From Candidatus Roizmanbacteria bacterium CG_4_10_14_0_2_um_filter_36_35 (GTDB lineage: Bacteria > Patescibacteriota > Microgenomatia > UBA1406 > GWC2-37-13): a stretch of DNA of 40,126 nt. Under the pieces are notes generated by a model. That model did not search any database and was not told the origin of the DNA. It saw only the letters and a list, made by a program, of their open reading frames with translations. The stretch spans positions 1 through 40,126 of the forward strand of contig PFOE01000081.1 in the NCBI GenBank assembly GCA_002792355.1, in the 5' to 3' direction. Numbering within the stretch: the first letter of the stretch is position 1; the number at the start of each line of letters is the position of its first letter. The position numbers and the translations under genes are program-made. This document shows positions 30,281 through 38,500 of this stretch, one piece after another.

Positions 30281-31639
30281 ATGGATAAAATAATTGCACT
30301 AGCTAAAAGACGAGGCTTTTTTTATCCTTCGAGCGAAATCTACGGAGGATTGGCCAACACTTGGGATTTTGGCCACTATGGTGTTTTATTGAAGAATAAC
30401 CTGCGCGATTGGTGGATAAAGAAGGTTGTTGAAGATCGAAATGACATTGTTTTAGTTGATAGTTCGGTCATTTTAAATCCCAAGGTTTGGCAAGCTTCCG
30501 GGCACGTGACTGGTTTTAACGACGCTTTAGTTGAATGTAAGCAATGTCATAATCGGACCCGCGCCGATCATCTAATAGAGGATAAGATAAAGAAGAAAGT
30601 AGAAGGACTACCGGTTGAAGAACTGTCAAAGATCATTAAAGACAACAAATTAAACTGTCCAAAATGCGGTTCAACAGATTTGACTGATGCCAGGCGTTTT
30701 AATCTTCTTTTTGAAACTCATATCGGTATTTTAGAAGAAAACAAATCTTCAGCTTATCTAAGGGGAGAATTAGCCCAAGGAATATTCATGAACTTTAAAC
30801 AGGTGATCGATTCGATGAGGGTGAAGGTTCCCTTTGGAATTGCTTCTCAAGGAGTTTGCTTCCGAAACGAAATTACATTAGGACAAGGCGTTTTCCGGAC
30901 TTTACAATTTGATTTAATGGAGTTTGAATATTTTATTCGTAAAGATGATTGGGAAAAAACTTTTGACTTTTGGAAAGAAACAATGTGGAAAATGGCATTA
31001 GAGCTAGGATTAACTGAAAATAAGATGCGTTGGCGGGAACACGAAGAGTTTGAACGGTCGCATTACTCAAAAAGGACTATGGACATAGAATATAATTATC
31101 CTTTTGGTTGGAAAGAAATGTGGGGATTGGCCTACCGAACTGATTTTGACCTTAAAAATCATATGAAATCTTCTACTGTTGATTTAAACTATCAAGATGC
31201 TAAAACCGGAGAAAAGTTTATTCCTCATGTGGTTGAACCCACTTTTGGTTTATCACGGCTTTTGCTTACTTTGATTGTCAACGCTTATCATGAAGAAGAG
31301 ATTAAAGGAAAAATACGGACGGTTTTAAAAATCAAACCATTCTTGGCTCCTATCAAGGCAGCGATTTTTCCTTTGCAAAAAGACGAAAAGCTAAAAACCA
31401 TAGCCTATAAAGTTTATGAGAAACTCAAAAAAAAATATTTAGTCGAATTTGATGATTCAGGAAATATCGGCCAAATGTATCGTCGCCAGGATGAAATCGG
31501 CACACCTTATTGTGTTACAATTGATTATCAGACGGGAGAAGAAGATACGGTAACAGTAAGAGATAGGGACAGCATGAAACAGGAGAGAGTTAGCATAGGG
31601 AAGTTAGAAGAATATATTAAGGAAAAATTAAAAGTTTAA
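30281..31639 (+). CDS. glyS: Glycyl-tRNA synthetase, homodimeric class II type
   Basis: The enzyme attaches glycine to tRNA-Gly. The 452 residues are of the alpha2 type. The N-terminal core has FFYPSSEIYGGLANTWDFGHYGVLLKNNL; an insertion has a Cys4 zinc site (CKQC and CPKC); class II motifs appear as EITLGQGVFRTLQFDLMEFEYF and EPTFGLSRLLL; and the anticodon-binding domain follows (LAPIKAAIFPL, LVEFDDSGNIGQMYRRQDEIGTPYCVTID). It is complete and lies downstream of a large palindromic element. Confidence 0.96.
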   Translation: MDKIIALAKRRGFFYPSSEIYGGLANTWDFGHYGVLLKNNLRDWWIKKVVEDRNDIVLVDSSVILNPKVWQASGHVTGFNDALVECKQCHNRTRADHLIEDKIKKKVEGLPVEELSKIIKDNKLNCPKCGSTDLTDARRFNLLFETHIGILEENKSSAYLRGELAQGIFMNFKQVIDSMRVKVPFGIASQGVCFRNEITLGQGVFRTLQFDLMEFEYFIRKDDWEKTFDFWKETMWKMALELGLTENKMRWREHEEFERSHYSKRTMDIEYNYPFGWKEMWGLAYRTDFDLKNHMKSSTVDLNYQDAKTGEKFIPHVVEPTFGLSRLLLTLIVNAYHEEEIKGKIRTVLKIKPFLAPIKAAIFPLQKDEKLKTIAYKVYEKLKKKYLVEFDDSGNIGQMYRRQDEIGTPYCVTIDYQTGEEDTVTVRDRDSMKQERVSIGKLEEYIKEKLKV

Positions 31640-31662
31640 AACTGATGACGGAGAGGGAAAAT

Positions 31663-32118
31663 ATGAAATCCGAATATAAAAAATATTTTATGATTGGGGG
31701 GTTGATTGTTTTGTTGTTAATTGTTGGTTATTGGCTCTTTTCCAGAACCAAATCAAGTCAACAGAAGACAAATAATGTTGAACCGACCGAAGAGGTTTTA
31801 CCGACTGTCGATAGTTCTGTCAAAGTAAATTTAAGTTCGTTGATGGGAGCAAAAGAGGTGCTGCTTTCAATCAAAAACATACCCACAGGAACAACCAATA
31901 TTGAATATGTCTTGTCTTATGAAACTGTTGAAGGCGGATTACAAGGAGTTAATAGTACAGCTGAAATAAAAGGTAGCGATTTTGAGAAGAAGATCACCTT
32001 AGGGACTTGTTCTTCTGGTACCTGTGTTTATCATAATGTTAAAGGAAAAATAAAAGTAGAGCTTATTTTTAAAGGGGATTATGGTGACAAGTTATTCGTA
32101 AAAGAATACGAATTATAA
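31663..32118 (+). CDS. Membrane-anchored protein of unknown function
   Basis: I choose the ATG at 31663 (MKSEYKKYFMIGG), because a GGAGAGGG Shine-Dalgarno lies six bases upstream; an ATG 18 bases earlier would place that motif inside the gene. The 151 residues start with one membrane helix (YFMIGGLIVLLLIVGYWLF), then a polar linker, then a beta-rich extracytoplasmic domain with a close cysteine pair (CSSGTC). I recognise no family. The pair may form a disulfide outside the cell. The gene lies between glyS and rpsT. Confidence 0.7.
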   Translation: MKSEYKKYFMIGGLIVLLLIVGYWLFSRTKSSQQKTNNVEPTEEVLPTVDSSVKVNLSSLMGAKEVLLSIKNIPTGTTNIEYVLSYETVEGGLQGVNSTAEIKGSDFEKKITLGTCSSGTCVYHNVKGKIKVELIFKGDYGDKLFVKEYEL

Positions 32119-32134
32119 AATATTTAATATTTCT

Positions 32135-32153
32135 AGAGGAGGTGCATTAGCAC
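32135..32153 (+). promoter_or_regulatory. Strong Shine-Dalgarno with an overlapping hairpin before rpsT
   Basis: AGAGGAGGTG (32135-32144) is the best anti-Shine-Dalgarno complement seen in the window, but it ends 12 bases before the ATG, farther than usual. GTGC (32142-32145) and GCAC (32150-32153) form a small hairpin around ATTA, which would shorten the effective distance or partly mask the site. Confidence 0.65.
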
Positions 32154-32156
32154 ACT

Positions 32157-32402
32157 ATGCCTATCATAAAATCAGCCAAGAAAAAAATGAGAAAAGACAA
32201 GAAAAAAACGTTGAAAAATCTTGTTTACATCAAAGCCTATAAAGAAACATTAAAAAAGCTTAAAAAGGGCGGTAAAAATACCAAAGAACTAATTAGTCGT
32301 TTTTATTCACAGGTAGATAAAGCGGTTAAGAGTAGAATAATTCATAAAAACAAAGGCAGTAGATTAAAATCGAAAATTAGAAAATTGAAAAATTCTAAAT
32401 GA
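32157..32402 (+). CDS. rpsT: 30S ribosomal protein S20
   Basis: S20 binds the 5' domain of 16S rRNA. The 81 residues form the typical lysine-rich helical protein: MPIIKSAKKKMRKDKKKTLKN, YSQVDKAVKSRIIHKNKGSRLKSKIRK. The start follows an AGGAGGTG motif, unlike nearly all other ribosomal genes here. The stop overlaps the PilN-like gene by four bases, an unusual link between a ribosomal protein and a pilus-type gene. Confidence 0.93.
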   Translation: MPIIKSAKKKMRKDKKKTLKNLVYIKAYKETLKKLKKGGKNTKELISRFYSQVDKAVKSRIIHKNKGSRLKSKIRKLKNSK

Positions 32403-32926
32403 AATACAAGATCAATCTTTTACCGCAAAAAGAAACAACGGTCGGTGAAAAGATGATGTTTTTTTTACTGAATTATTTAAGGTACATAATTGTTATTACC
32501 CAATTGGTGGTGATTGGAGTTTTTTTTTACCGATTTCAGATAGACCAAAGAATTATTGACCTGAAAGAATCAGTCATGCAAAAAAAAGAGATTATTGAAA
32601 TTGTTTTTCCTCTTCTTCAAGAGGCTGAAAATATTGACAAAAAGGGCGGAGAAATTAATACGGTAATTAAAAAACAGCAGAACTTTGACGCGATGATAAA
32701 ATATCTTCTATCAGTTTTTCCAGAAACAGTTACTTTAATAAATCTCGAGTCGTCTGAAGATACTTTGAAAATTAACGGTAATGCTACGGATGCTCGACAG
32801 TTCCAAGCCTTTTTTGCTCTTTTGAAAAAAGAAAACCATTTTTCCAGCATTGAACTTAAGAGTATTAAAAAAACAGAAACAGGTTATAGTTTCATTATGT
32901 CGTTAAACAAATTTAGAGGATCTTAA
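32399..32926 (+). CDS. PilN-like protein
   Basis: The 175 residues match the PilN layout: a cytoplasmic N-terminal INLLPQKE motif of the kind that docks to PilM, one membrane helix (IIVITQLVVIGVFFYRF, about residues 34-50), a coiled region, and a ferredoxin-like periplasmic/extracytoplasmic domain (LSVFPETVTLINLESSEDTLKINGNATD). PilN is part of the type IV pilus inner-membrane platform. No pilM, pilB, pilC or pilin gene lies in the window. The next gene is PilO-like. Confidence 0.8.
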   Translation: MKYKINLLPQKETTVGEKMMFFLLNYLRYIIVITQLVVIGVFFYRFQIDQRIIDLKESVMQKKEIIEIVFPLLQEAENIDKKGGEINTVIKKQQNFDAMIKYLLSVFPETVTLINLESSEDTLKINGNATDARQFQAFFALLKKENHFSSIELKSIKKTETGYSFIMSLNKFRGS

Positions 32927-32929
32927 ATT

Positions 32930-33499
32930 ATGAATCTGACGTCCATTTCAAAATCAATTTTTAACAAAAAAACAACTGACTATACTTTTTTGGTTCTATT
33001 CCTTTTTATTTTTTCTGTGTTTATAATCTTTGCCATTAATCCGTCTTTAAAGACGGCATTTTCTTTAAAAAAAGAAGAGAAAGACTTAACAAAAATCGAT
33101 TCTTTATACGAAAAAAAAATTATGGATATCTCGTTAATCCAGTCCCAAATCGAAGACAATCGGGAAAATCTTTTTCTTTTTAATGAGGCCATCTCAAAAT
33201 ATCCTGAAGTTAATAAAATGTTTAATGATGTTAAGACAATTGCTGATAAAAATCTATTGGCGATAAAAAAAGCCAGTATTGCCGACGTCAATCTCACCCA
33301 GAGCAAAAAAAAGATAGATAAGGTGCGGTTGATTATTGAGGGAAAGACAGACTTTGATAATCTTTTAGCGTTTATTAACGACTTATTTGAACAACGTAGA
33401 CTAAAAGTCGTCAATAATTTAGTAGTCAATCAAGATAGAGAAAGCACTGCCTCCGGACAGTTGGATGTAATCTTGACCATTGATGGTTTTTATCTATGA
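32930..33499 (+). CDS. PilO-like protein
   Basis: The 189 residues have one N-terminal membrane helix (YTFLVLFLFIFSVFIIFAI), a coiled-coil segment with KKEEKDLTKIDSLYEKKIM, and a C-terminal alpha/beta domain (LIIEGKTDFDNLLAFINDLFEQRRLKVVNNLVV) that resembles PilO. Pairing with the preceding PilN-like gene supports this. It overlaps the following small gene by four bases. Confidence 0.75.
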   Translation: MNLTSISKSIFNKKTTDYTFLVLFLFIFSVFIIFAINPSLKTAFSLKKEEKDLTKIDSLYEKKIMDISLIQSQIEDNRENLFLFNEAISKYPEVNKMFNDVKTIADKNLLAIKKASIADVNLTQSKKKIDKVRLIIEGKTDFDNLLAFINDLFEQRRLKVVNNLVVNQDRESTASGQLDVILTIDGFYL

Positions 33500-33681
33500 A
33501 CAAAAAAGAAGTACTATTTTTGTCTATTGGCATTTTCCTGACGGTGACCGCTTGGCTTATTGCCGATGTTTATCACGCGGCAACCGAAGAAAAAATTAAA
33601 ACTAAGATTAACATTCCTACTCTAAACAATTATAAAATAAACACAGAGCTTTTGGAGACATTAAAAAATAAACAAAAATAA
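33496..33681 (+). CDS. Small single-pass membrane protein
   Basis: This 61-residue protein has one membrane helix (VLFLSIGIFLTVTAWLIADV) and a polar tail (KIKTKINIPTLNNYKINTEL). Its overlap with the PilO-like gene and two-base gap to the next gene show that it is a real operon member. No family recognised; it occupies the place of pilP in classical pil operons, but is too short to be PilP. Confidence 0.65.
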   Translation: MNKKEVLFLSIGIFLTVTAWLIADVYHAATEEKIKTKINIPTLNNYKINTELLETLKNKQK

Positions 33682-33683
33682 AA

Positions 33684-34970
33684 ATGATCTATTCGAATCT
33701 TTTTACAGGGGAAAGCAATAAAAAAATTCCTACTTTGTTAGGGATCTCTTTAATTGTTTTTATTGTGGTTTTCTTTTTTGGTCTGATGAACAAATCAGCC
33801 CTGCCTTCAAGAGCAAGTAAGATCAATATCAAAAGAACAGAAGTGACCAATCTTAGCCCAATCCAAGTCACTATCTATTGGCAGACCGATTCCAAGGAAA
33901 CCGGCTGGATTGTCTACGGAGAAAAAAAAGACGAACTGACTGGAATTGTCTTTGACGACAGGGATGTCAGTGAAAAAAAAGGCGTTTATCAGAATCACTA
34001 TGTCACTATTCGTAATTTAAAACCAGGGAACCATTATTACTATGCGGTGATATCGCGGAATCAAAAAATAATCAAGCCCGATGGCAGTTTTTTTGAGTTT
34101 GCAACGCCTAAAAATTCTTCGGCGAAAACCAAGATCGACCCGGCCACAGGCAAAGTATTGGAAGCTAATTTAAATCCACTTATCAATGTGATTGTTTTGC
34201 TTTACGTTGACGAAAATACTGTTCCTTTATCGACAGTTACAAAAGATTCAGGCGAATGGCTCATACCTTTAAACTCCTTTTACGATAAATCAACTTTAGA
34301 TGAAAAGAGCTTTTCCGGAGGAGAAAGAGCGAGAGTGGAAATTATAAGCGAAAACAGCGGAATATCAACAATCACTAGTAAATTAAGCGATCTGGCTCTA
34401 AATGCCGAAACGGTTATCATCGGAAAAAATTATAATTTTATCGAAACAAACGATGTCTTGTCAGCTTCGACTGGCTTTAAAAACAGTAGTGACATCGATG
34501 TAGATATAATTTATCCTCAAGAAAGATCTCTAATACCTGGAAGAAAACCATTGATAAAAGGGATATCATTACCTGGAATAGAGATTCTCATCACTATTAA
34601 TTCTCCAAAAACCTATTCTGCCAAAATTACCAGCGATAAGAACGGCAATTGGAGCTATCTCATTCCTGACGATCTAAATTTAGGACAGCATACGATTACG
34701 ATTAAAACTAAGGATAGACAGGGAAAAGAAATCATTATCTCGAGAAACTTTACCATCGTTGCCAATGAAGGGCCGGAAGGAAAGGTTTTGGGAACAGCTA
34801 GCGGAGAACCAACGATTACTTCAAATCCTTCGTCGAGTCCGACTGTTTACGTTTATCCGACGCTGACACCGACGGCGGCACCTCCCGTTTCGGGATTTTT
34901 TAATCTGTCGCCCATTATTGGAGGTTTGTCCTTAATAATTTTAGGAGGAGGGATTCTCCTTGTTTTCTGA
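33684..34970 (+). CDS. Surface protein with Fn3-like and Ig-like domains
   Basis: The 428-residue protein has an N-terminal membrane segment (LLGISLIVFIVVFFFGL), an Fn3-like domain (VTIYWQTDSKETGWIVYGEK, then HYVTIRNLKPGNHYYYAV), a carboxypeptidase-regulatory/SpaA-like domain (GKVLEANLNPLINVIVLLYV), and a bacterial Ig-like domain (KPLIKGISLPGIEILITI, DKNGNWSYLIPDDLNLGQHTITIKTKD). A Ser/Thr/Pro linker and a C-terminal hydrophobic segment (IIGGLSLIILGGGILLVF) follow. It is probably exposed on the surface and anchored at both ends. It follows the PilN/PilO pair in the same operon; the domain names are inferred by eye. Confidence 0.7.
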   Translation: MIYSNLFTGESNKKIPTLLGISLIVFIVVFFFGLMNKSALPSRASKINIKRTEVTNLSPIQVTIYWQTDSKETGWIVYGEKKDELTGIVFDDRDVSEKKGVYQNHYVTIRNLKPGNHYYYAVISRNQKIIKPDGSFFEFATPKNSSAKTKIDPATGKVLEANLNPLINVIVLLYVDENTVPLSTVTKDSGEWLIPLNSFYDKSTLDEKSFSGGERARVEIISENSGISTITSKLSDLALNAETVIIGKNYNFIETNDVLSASTGFKNSSDIDVDIIYPQERSLIPGRKPLIKGISLPGIEILITINSPKTYSAKITSDKNGNWSYLIPDDLNLGQHTITIKTKDRQGKEIIISRNFTIVANEGPEGKVLGTASGEPTITSNPSSSPTVYVYPTLTPTAAPPVSGFFNLSPIIGGLSLIILGGGILLVF

Positions 34971-34995
34971 TAATAGTTTTTAATAGAATAATATT

Positions 34996-35649
34996 ATGAA
35001 TGTTTTTTCAATACTGTCTTATATTAACAAGATAAGTTTATTCGTTTTCTTTATTACGGCTGGATTTTTATTTTATCAAGTCTATCTTTTTCGGAAAGAA
35101 TCATCGTCAGAACGAAACAAACCAAATATTCCTGATTTTAACAAAAATATTAAGATTGACGTACTGAACTATACTAAGTTACCGATGTCTTTGACTAATA
35201 CCTCTGTTCCTATAAAAAAAGAAAACAAGACTTTATTAATAAGTGTTTCTGCTTTGGCGTTTTTGACGCTAGTTTTATTCTTTATTATTAGTATGCGGTC
35301 GTTTTCGCAGCCTTCACCAGATAACATTACTGTTAATATTACCAAGCCGACCAATAAACCGACCAGTTCGCCAACGCCGGTCGATGAAATAAATCTATCT
35401 CCTACAGTTAAACCAACAACGACTTTAACTCCAAGTCCAACACCAACGATATTATCCAAAGCATCGCCTTCTCCAACAGAAGTAATTTTAGCCGTTATCA
35501 GTCCTTCATCAGAGCCGGAAGTAACATCGTCATCAGTTACGGTTTCTCCTACGAAAATAACCAGCTTACCGACGACAGGAATAATTGATAGAGGATTAGT
35601 GATTTTTGCCGTGGCTTCGCTTTTAATCCTGTTTTCCTTTGTCTTTTAA
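34996..35649 (+). CDS. Thr/Pro-rich membrane protein ending in LPTTG
   Basis: The 217 residues have two membrane segments (about 10-28 and 78-97), a long Pro/Thr/Ser-rich linker (about 110-190) and then LPTTG at 191-195, followed by a hydrophobic helix to the end. LPxTG plus a hydrophobic helix is the sortase sorting signal, but the basic tail that normally follows is missing and no sortase gene is in view. The 3' end overlaps the oppositely directed LCP gene by 27 bases. Function unknown. Confidence 0.7.
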   Translation: MNVFSILSYINKISLFVFFITAGFLFYQVYLFRKESSSERNKPNIPDFNKNIKIDVLNYTKLPMSLTNTSVPIKKENKTLLISVSALAFLTLVLFFIISMRSFSQPSPDNITVNITKPTNKPTSSPTPVDEINLSPTVKPTTTLTPSPTPTILSKASPSPTEVILAVISPSSEPEVTSSSVTVSPTKITSLPTTGIIDRGLVIFAVASLLILFSFVF

Positions 35650-36666
35650 CCTTTCACAGTTCTGTTGGGATTTTAGATAGCAGCTTATGTATTGGCGTAT
35701 AAGAGAATAGTCGTTTTGATTAGGAATCAATACCCAGAGACCGTTGTAGTCGTTGGATGATAAGGAAGGGTTGGTAAAAAAGTCTTCGTTTAAGGTAATC
35801 TTATCTTGTTTAAAGTTTCCCTTAAAAACAACATTTTTAGCAATAATGGCGGCTTGTTGATTGGTGATATCGCGTTTCACTAATTTATCGATAATGCCAT
35901 ATAACTGTTGATAAGTTTTTAAGTTTAATTTTTTAACCAAACCTAAAAGTTTATTTTTAGCCGCTTCAATTATTTTTTGCTGGCGATTTTCGCGGGCAAA
36001 GTCAGTTCCTTCTTTGCCTTCGGCATTACGGGATCGGACGAACTTCAAAGCAGTTTCTCCACTCATGTGAGCTTTTCCTTTGCTAAAAGAAATCGTTTCG
36101 TAACGGCAGGCGTAGGTTTTATCGTCGCCACAATCATCATTTTCACGGCCTACAATTGGGAATTTTTTATCTATAAAAGAATTGTCCACTTCAACATCGA
36201 CACCGCCTACAAAGTCGACCAATTCTTTGAATTGATTAAAGTCGATTACAGCTGAATATTGAATAGGCAAGCCAACAATTGCTTCGATTTCCGCCTTAGA
36301 CAAAATAAACCCGCCGCCTCCGGGTTTTTTTGCCTCGCCATAAGCATAGGCAGAATTAATTTTGTCATTCAGAGTTTCGCTCCAGATGTCGCGTGGGATA
36401 GAGATAGTAATTAATTTGTTTATTTTGAAGTTATAATTGGCAACGACGATGGAATCAGAAAGATTTGGTCCGTCGTGGTTACCACCAGCAATACCCAAAA
36501 GAAGAATGTTGACTTGATCATCATAAATCTTAAGCGAATCTTTTGAAAAAAGAGCTTTAATAATGGAGATTTTTAAAGTTTTGTTGATAAAAACTAGGTA
36601 AGGACGAATAATAAGAATAAAGATTAACAAAACTAAGGCACAGGCAATAATAATTTTCAATTTCAT
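35623..36666 (-). CDS. LytR-CpsA-Psr (LCP) family protein
   Basis: LCP enzymes transfer lipid-linked glycans onto the cell wall. The 347-residue protein has an N-terminal membrane anchor (LKIIIACALVLLIFILII) and the LCP domain: VNILLLGIAGG, LSDSIVVANYN, ISIPRDIW, KINSAYAYGE, DFVGGVDVEVD and the RSRNAEGKEGTDFARENRQQ block with the conserved arginine and aspartate residues. It probably attaches the polysaccharide made by the upstream glycosyltransferase cluster. It faces the LPTTG gene tail to tail and shares a divergent promoter region with the helicase gene. Confidence 0.93.
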   Translation of the reverse strand: MKLKIIIACALVLLIFILIIRPYLVFINKTLKISIIKALFSKDSLKIYDDQVNILLLGIAGGNHDGPNLSDSIVVANYNFKINKLITISIPRDIWSETLNDKINSAYAYGEAKKPGGGGFILSKAEIEAIVGLPIQYSAVIDFNQFKELVDFVGGVDVEVDNSFIDKKFPIVGRENDDCGDDKTYACRYETISFSKGKAHMSGETALKFVRSRNAEGKEGTDFARENRQQKIIEAAKNKLLGLVKKLNLKTYQQLYGIIDKLVKRDITNQQAAIIAKNVVFKGNFKQDKITLNEDFFTNPSLSSNDYNGLWVLIPNQNDYSLIRQYISCYLKSQQNCERLKDKGKQD

Positions 36667-36683
36667 AAGATTTAATTTTCAAA

Positions 36684-36693
36684 TATAATTATA
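36684..36693. promoter_or_regulatory. Overlapping divergent -10 boxes
   Basis: TATAAT on the plus strand (36684-36689) and TATAAT on the minus strand (36688-36693) overlap by two bases in the 31-base gap between the LCP and helicase genes. The plus-strand box lies eight bases before the helicase ATG, implying a leaderless transcript. -35 matches are poor on both sides. Confidence 0.55.
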
Positions 36694-36697
36694 CTTT

Positions 36698-38449
36698 ATG
36701 TCGACTGATATTCTTGTCCATTTAAATACCCAGCAAAAAGAGGCGGTGTTTTATCGTCAAGGCAGTTCGATCATTTTGGCAGGAGCTGGTAGTGGCAAAA
36801 CCCGAGTACTTGTTGCCAAGGTGATTAACTTAATAAAGAACCACCGGGCCAATCCCAAATCAATTCTAATGATTACATTTACTAATAAAGCCGCCAGTGA
36901 AATGAAGGCGAGAATCGGTCTCAGTTATTCATTAGGATATGTCGGTACTTTTCACTCTTTTTGCGCCAGAGTGCTTCGCATCGATGGCCAGTTTTCCGGG
37001 TTAAAAAAAAACTTTCTTATTTATGACGAAGAAGACCAGATTGCTTTAATTAAGTCAGTTTTAAAAAAAACCCAGTTGAATAAAAAATACACGCCGTCTT
37101 ATTTTTTAAATAGAATCTCATCGGCAAAGAATCAATTGATAGGTCCGGAAAAATATCTGGAAGTTTTTTCCGATCATGCTTCAGCCGATACGGCAACAGT
37201 GTATCAAGGTTACCAGAAAGAGCTAAAAGAAAATAATGCCTTGGATTTTGACGACTTAATTAATATGACAATAAAATTGTTTACCAAAAATAAGCAAATA
37301 TTAGATAAATATCAGGAAAAATACCGCCATATCTTGGTCGATGAATTTCAAGATACCAATTATGTTCAATATCTTCTTACTAAACTATTAGGAGAGAAAT
37401 ATAAAAACATTACTGTCGTTGGTGATTTTTCCCAAAGCATTTATTCCTGGCGGGGAGCAGAGATAAAAAACCTGGAAAAATTTAAGAAAGATTTTCCCAA
37501 GACAAAAGTTTTTTATCTGGAGAAAAATTACCGATCTAGCCAGACGATTCTTGATTTTGCTTACCAGGTAATTTCGAAAAACCAGACTCACCCGATTCTT
37601 TCTCTTTATACCGACAAAAAAGGCGGCGAAGAAGTGACTTTTTATGAAGCAGTGACCGAGGAAGACGAAGGGATTTATATTGCCAATTCAATCAACGATT
37701 TGAAAAAAAAATACCGTCTAGACGAAATGGCGGTTCTTTACAGGATTAATGCCCAGTCGCGGGCGATCGAGGAAGTCTTTTTGCACTTTGGTATTCATTA
37801 TGTTTTAATCGGAGGAACGAGGTTTTATGAAAGAAAAGAGATTAAAGACATCTTGAGTTATTTGCGGTTGTTGATTAATCCGGTTGACAGGTTATCAAAG
37901 GAAAGAATTATTAAACTAGGCAAAAGTCGGTGGGAAAAGTTTAAGAAATATTATGAGGAAAATAAAGAGTCGGTTGTCAATAAAAATACCGATAAAATGA
38001 TTGAGGAAATTTTTCAGGTGACTGATTATCTAAAAATGTATGATCCAGAACAAGAAGAGGATTATTCCTGCTTGGAAAATATCAAAGAATTGAAGTCGGT
38101 GGCGATTGCTTTTCCATCTCTCGGCGAGTTTTTGGAGCAGGTAGCACTCGTTGAGTCGGAATATTTTGAAGGAGAAAAAAATTCTAATAATAAAAACGGT
38201 GTCAGACTAATGACTTTACATCAAGCTAAGGGATTGGAGTTCCCGATTGTTTTTGTCGTTGGCGTCGAAGATGGGATACTGCCTCATTCGCGGTCGATTG
38301 ATGATATCTATTCTTTAGAAGAAGAACGAAGGCTATTTTATGTTGGAATAACCAGAGCAAAAGAAAGACTTTATATTACATATACTCGTCAGCGTTTTAT
38401 TTTCGGTCAGCGTAACTATTCTGTCAAGTCAAGATTTTTAGAGGAATGA
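36698..38449 (+). CDS. UvrD/PcrA-like DNA helicase
   Basis: This is a 3'-5' SF1A helicase for repair or replication restart. The 583 residues show the Q-motif (LNTQQKEAV), Walker A LAGAGSGKTR, motif Ia MITFTNKAASEMKARI, motif II VDEFQDTN, motif III VGDFSQSIYSWRGA, motif IV NYRSSQTIL, motif V LMTLHQAKGLEFPIVFVVG and motif VI RRLFYVGITRAKERL. It is shorter than typical PcrA/UvrD (about 650-750) because it ends shortly after motif VI, without the C-terminal RNA-polymerase-binding tail. There is no nuclease domain, unlike the helicase at 892-3795. Confidence 0.94.
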   Translation: MSTDILVHLNTQQKEAVFYRQGSSIILAGAGSGKTRVLVAKVINLIKNHRANPKSILMITFTNKAASEMKARIGLSYSLGYVGTFHSFCARVLRIDGQFSGLKKNFLIYDEEDQIALIKSVLKKTQLNKKYTPSYFLNRISSAKNQLIGPEKYLEVFSDHASADTATVYQGYQKELKENNALDFDDLINMTIKLFTKNKQILDKYQEKYRHILVDEFQDTNYVQYLLTKLLGEKYKNITVVGDFSQSIYSWRGAEIKNLEKFKKDFPKTKVFYLEKNYRSSQTILDFAYQVISKNQTHPILSLYTDKKGGEEVTFYEAVTEEDEGIYIANSINDLKKKYRLDEMAVLYRINAQSRAIEEVFLHFGIHYVLIGGTRFYERKEIKDILSYLRLLINPVDRLSKERIIKLGKSRWEKFKKYYEENKESVVNKNTDKMIEEIFQVTDYLKMYDPEQEEDYSCLENIKELKSVAIAFPSLGEFLEQVALVESEYFEGEKNSNNKNGVRLMTLHQAKGLEFPIVFVVGVEDGILPHSRSIDDIYSLEEERRLFYVGITRAKERLYITYTRQRFIFGQRNYSVKSRFLEE

Positions 38450-38500
38450 AGGTTTGTGTTGCTTCTCTTGATAGGTGTAAATTTACTTTTTGTTCTTAAA

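Noticed and set aside
35169..35459. Minus-strand 96-codon frame opposite the LPTTG gene
   Set aside because: Antisense of a Thr/Pro-rich segment with Gly/Val-rich shadow composition; the plus-strand gene has membrane segments and operon context.
34996..35649. Assignment of the LPTTG protein as a classical sortase substrate
   Set aside because: The basic tail and an N-terminal cleavable signal peptide are missing and there are two more membrane helices, so I kept only a descriptive call.
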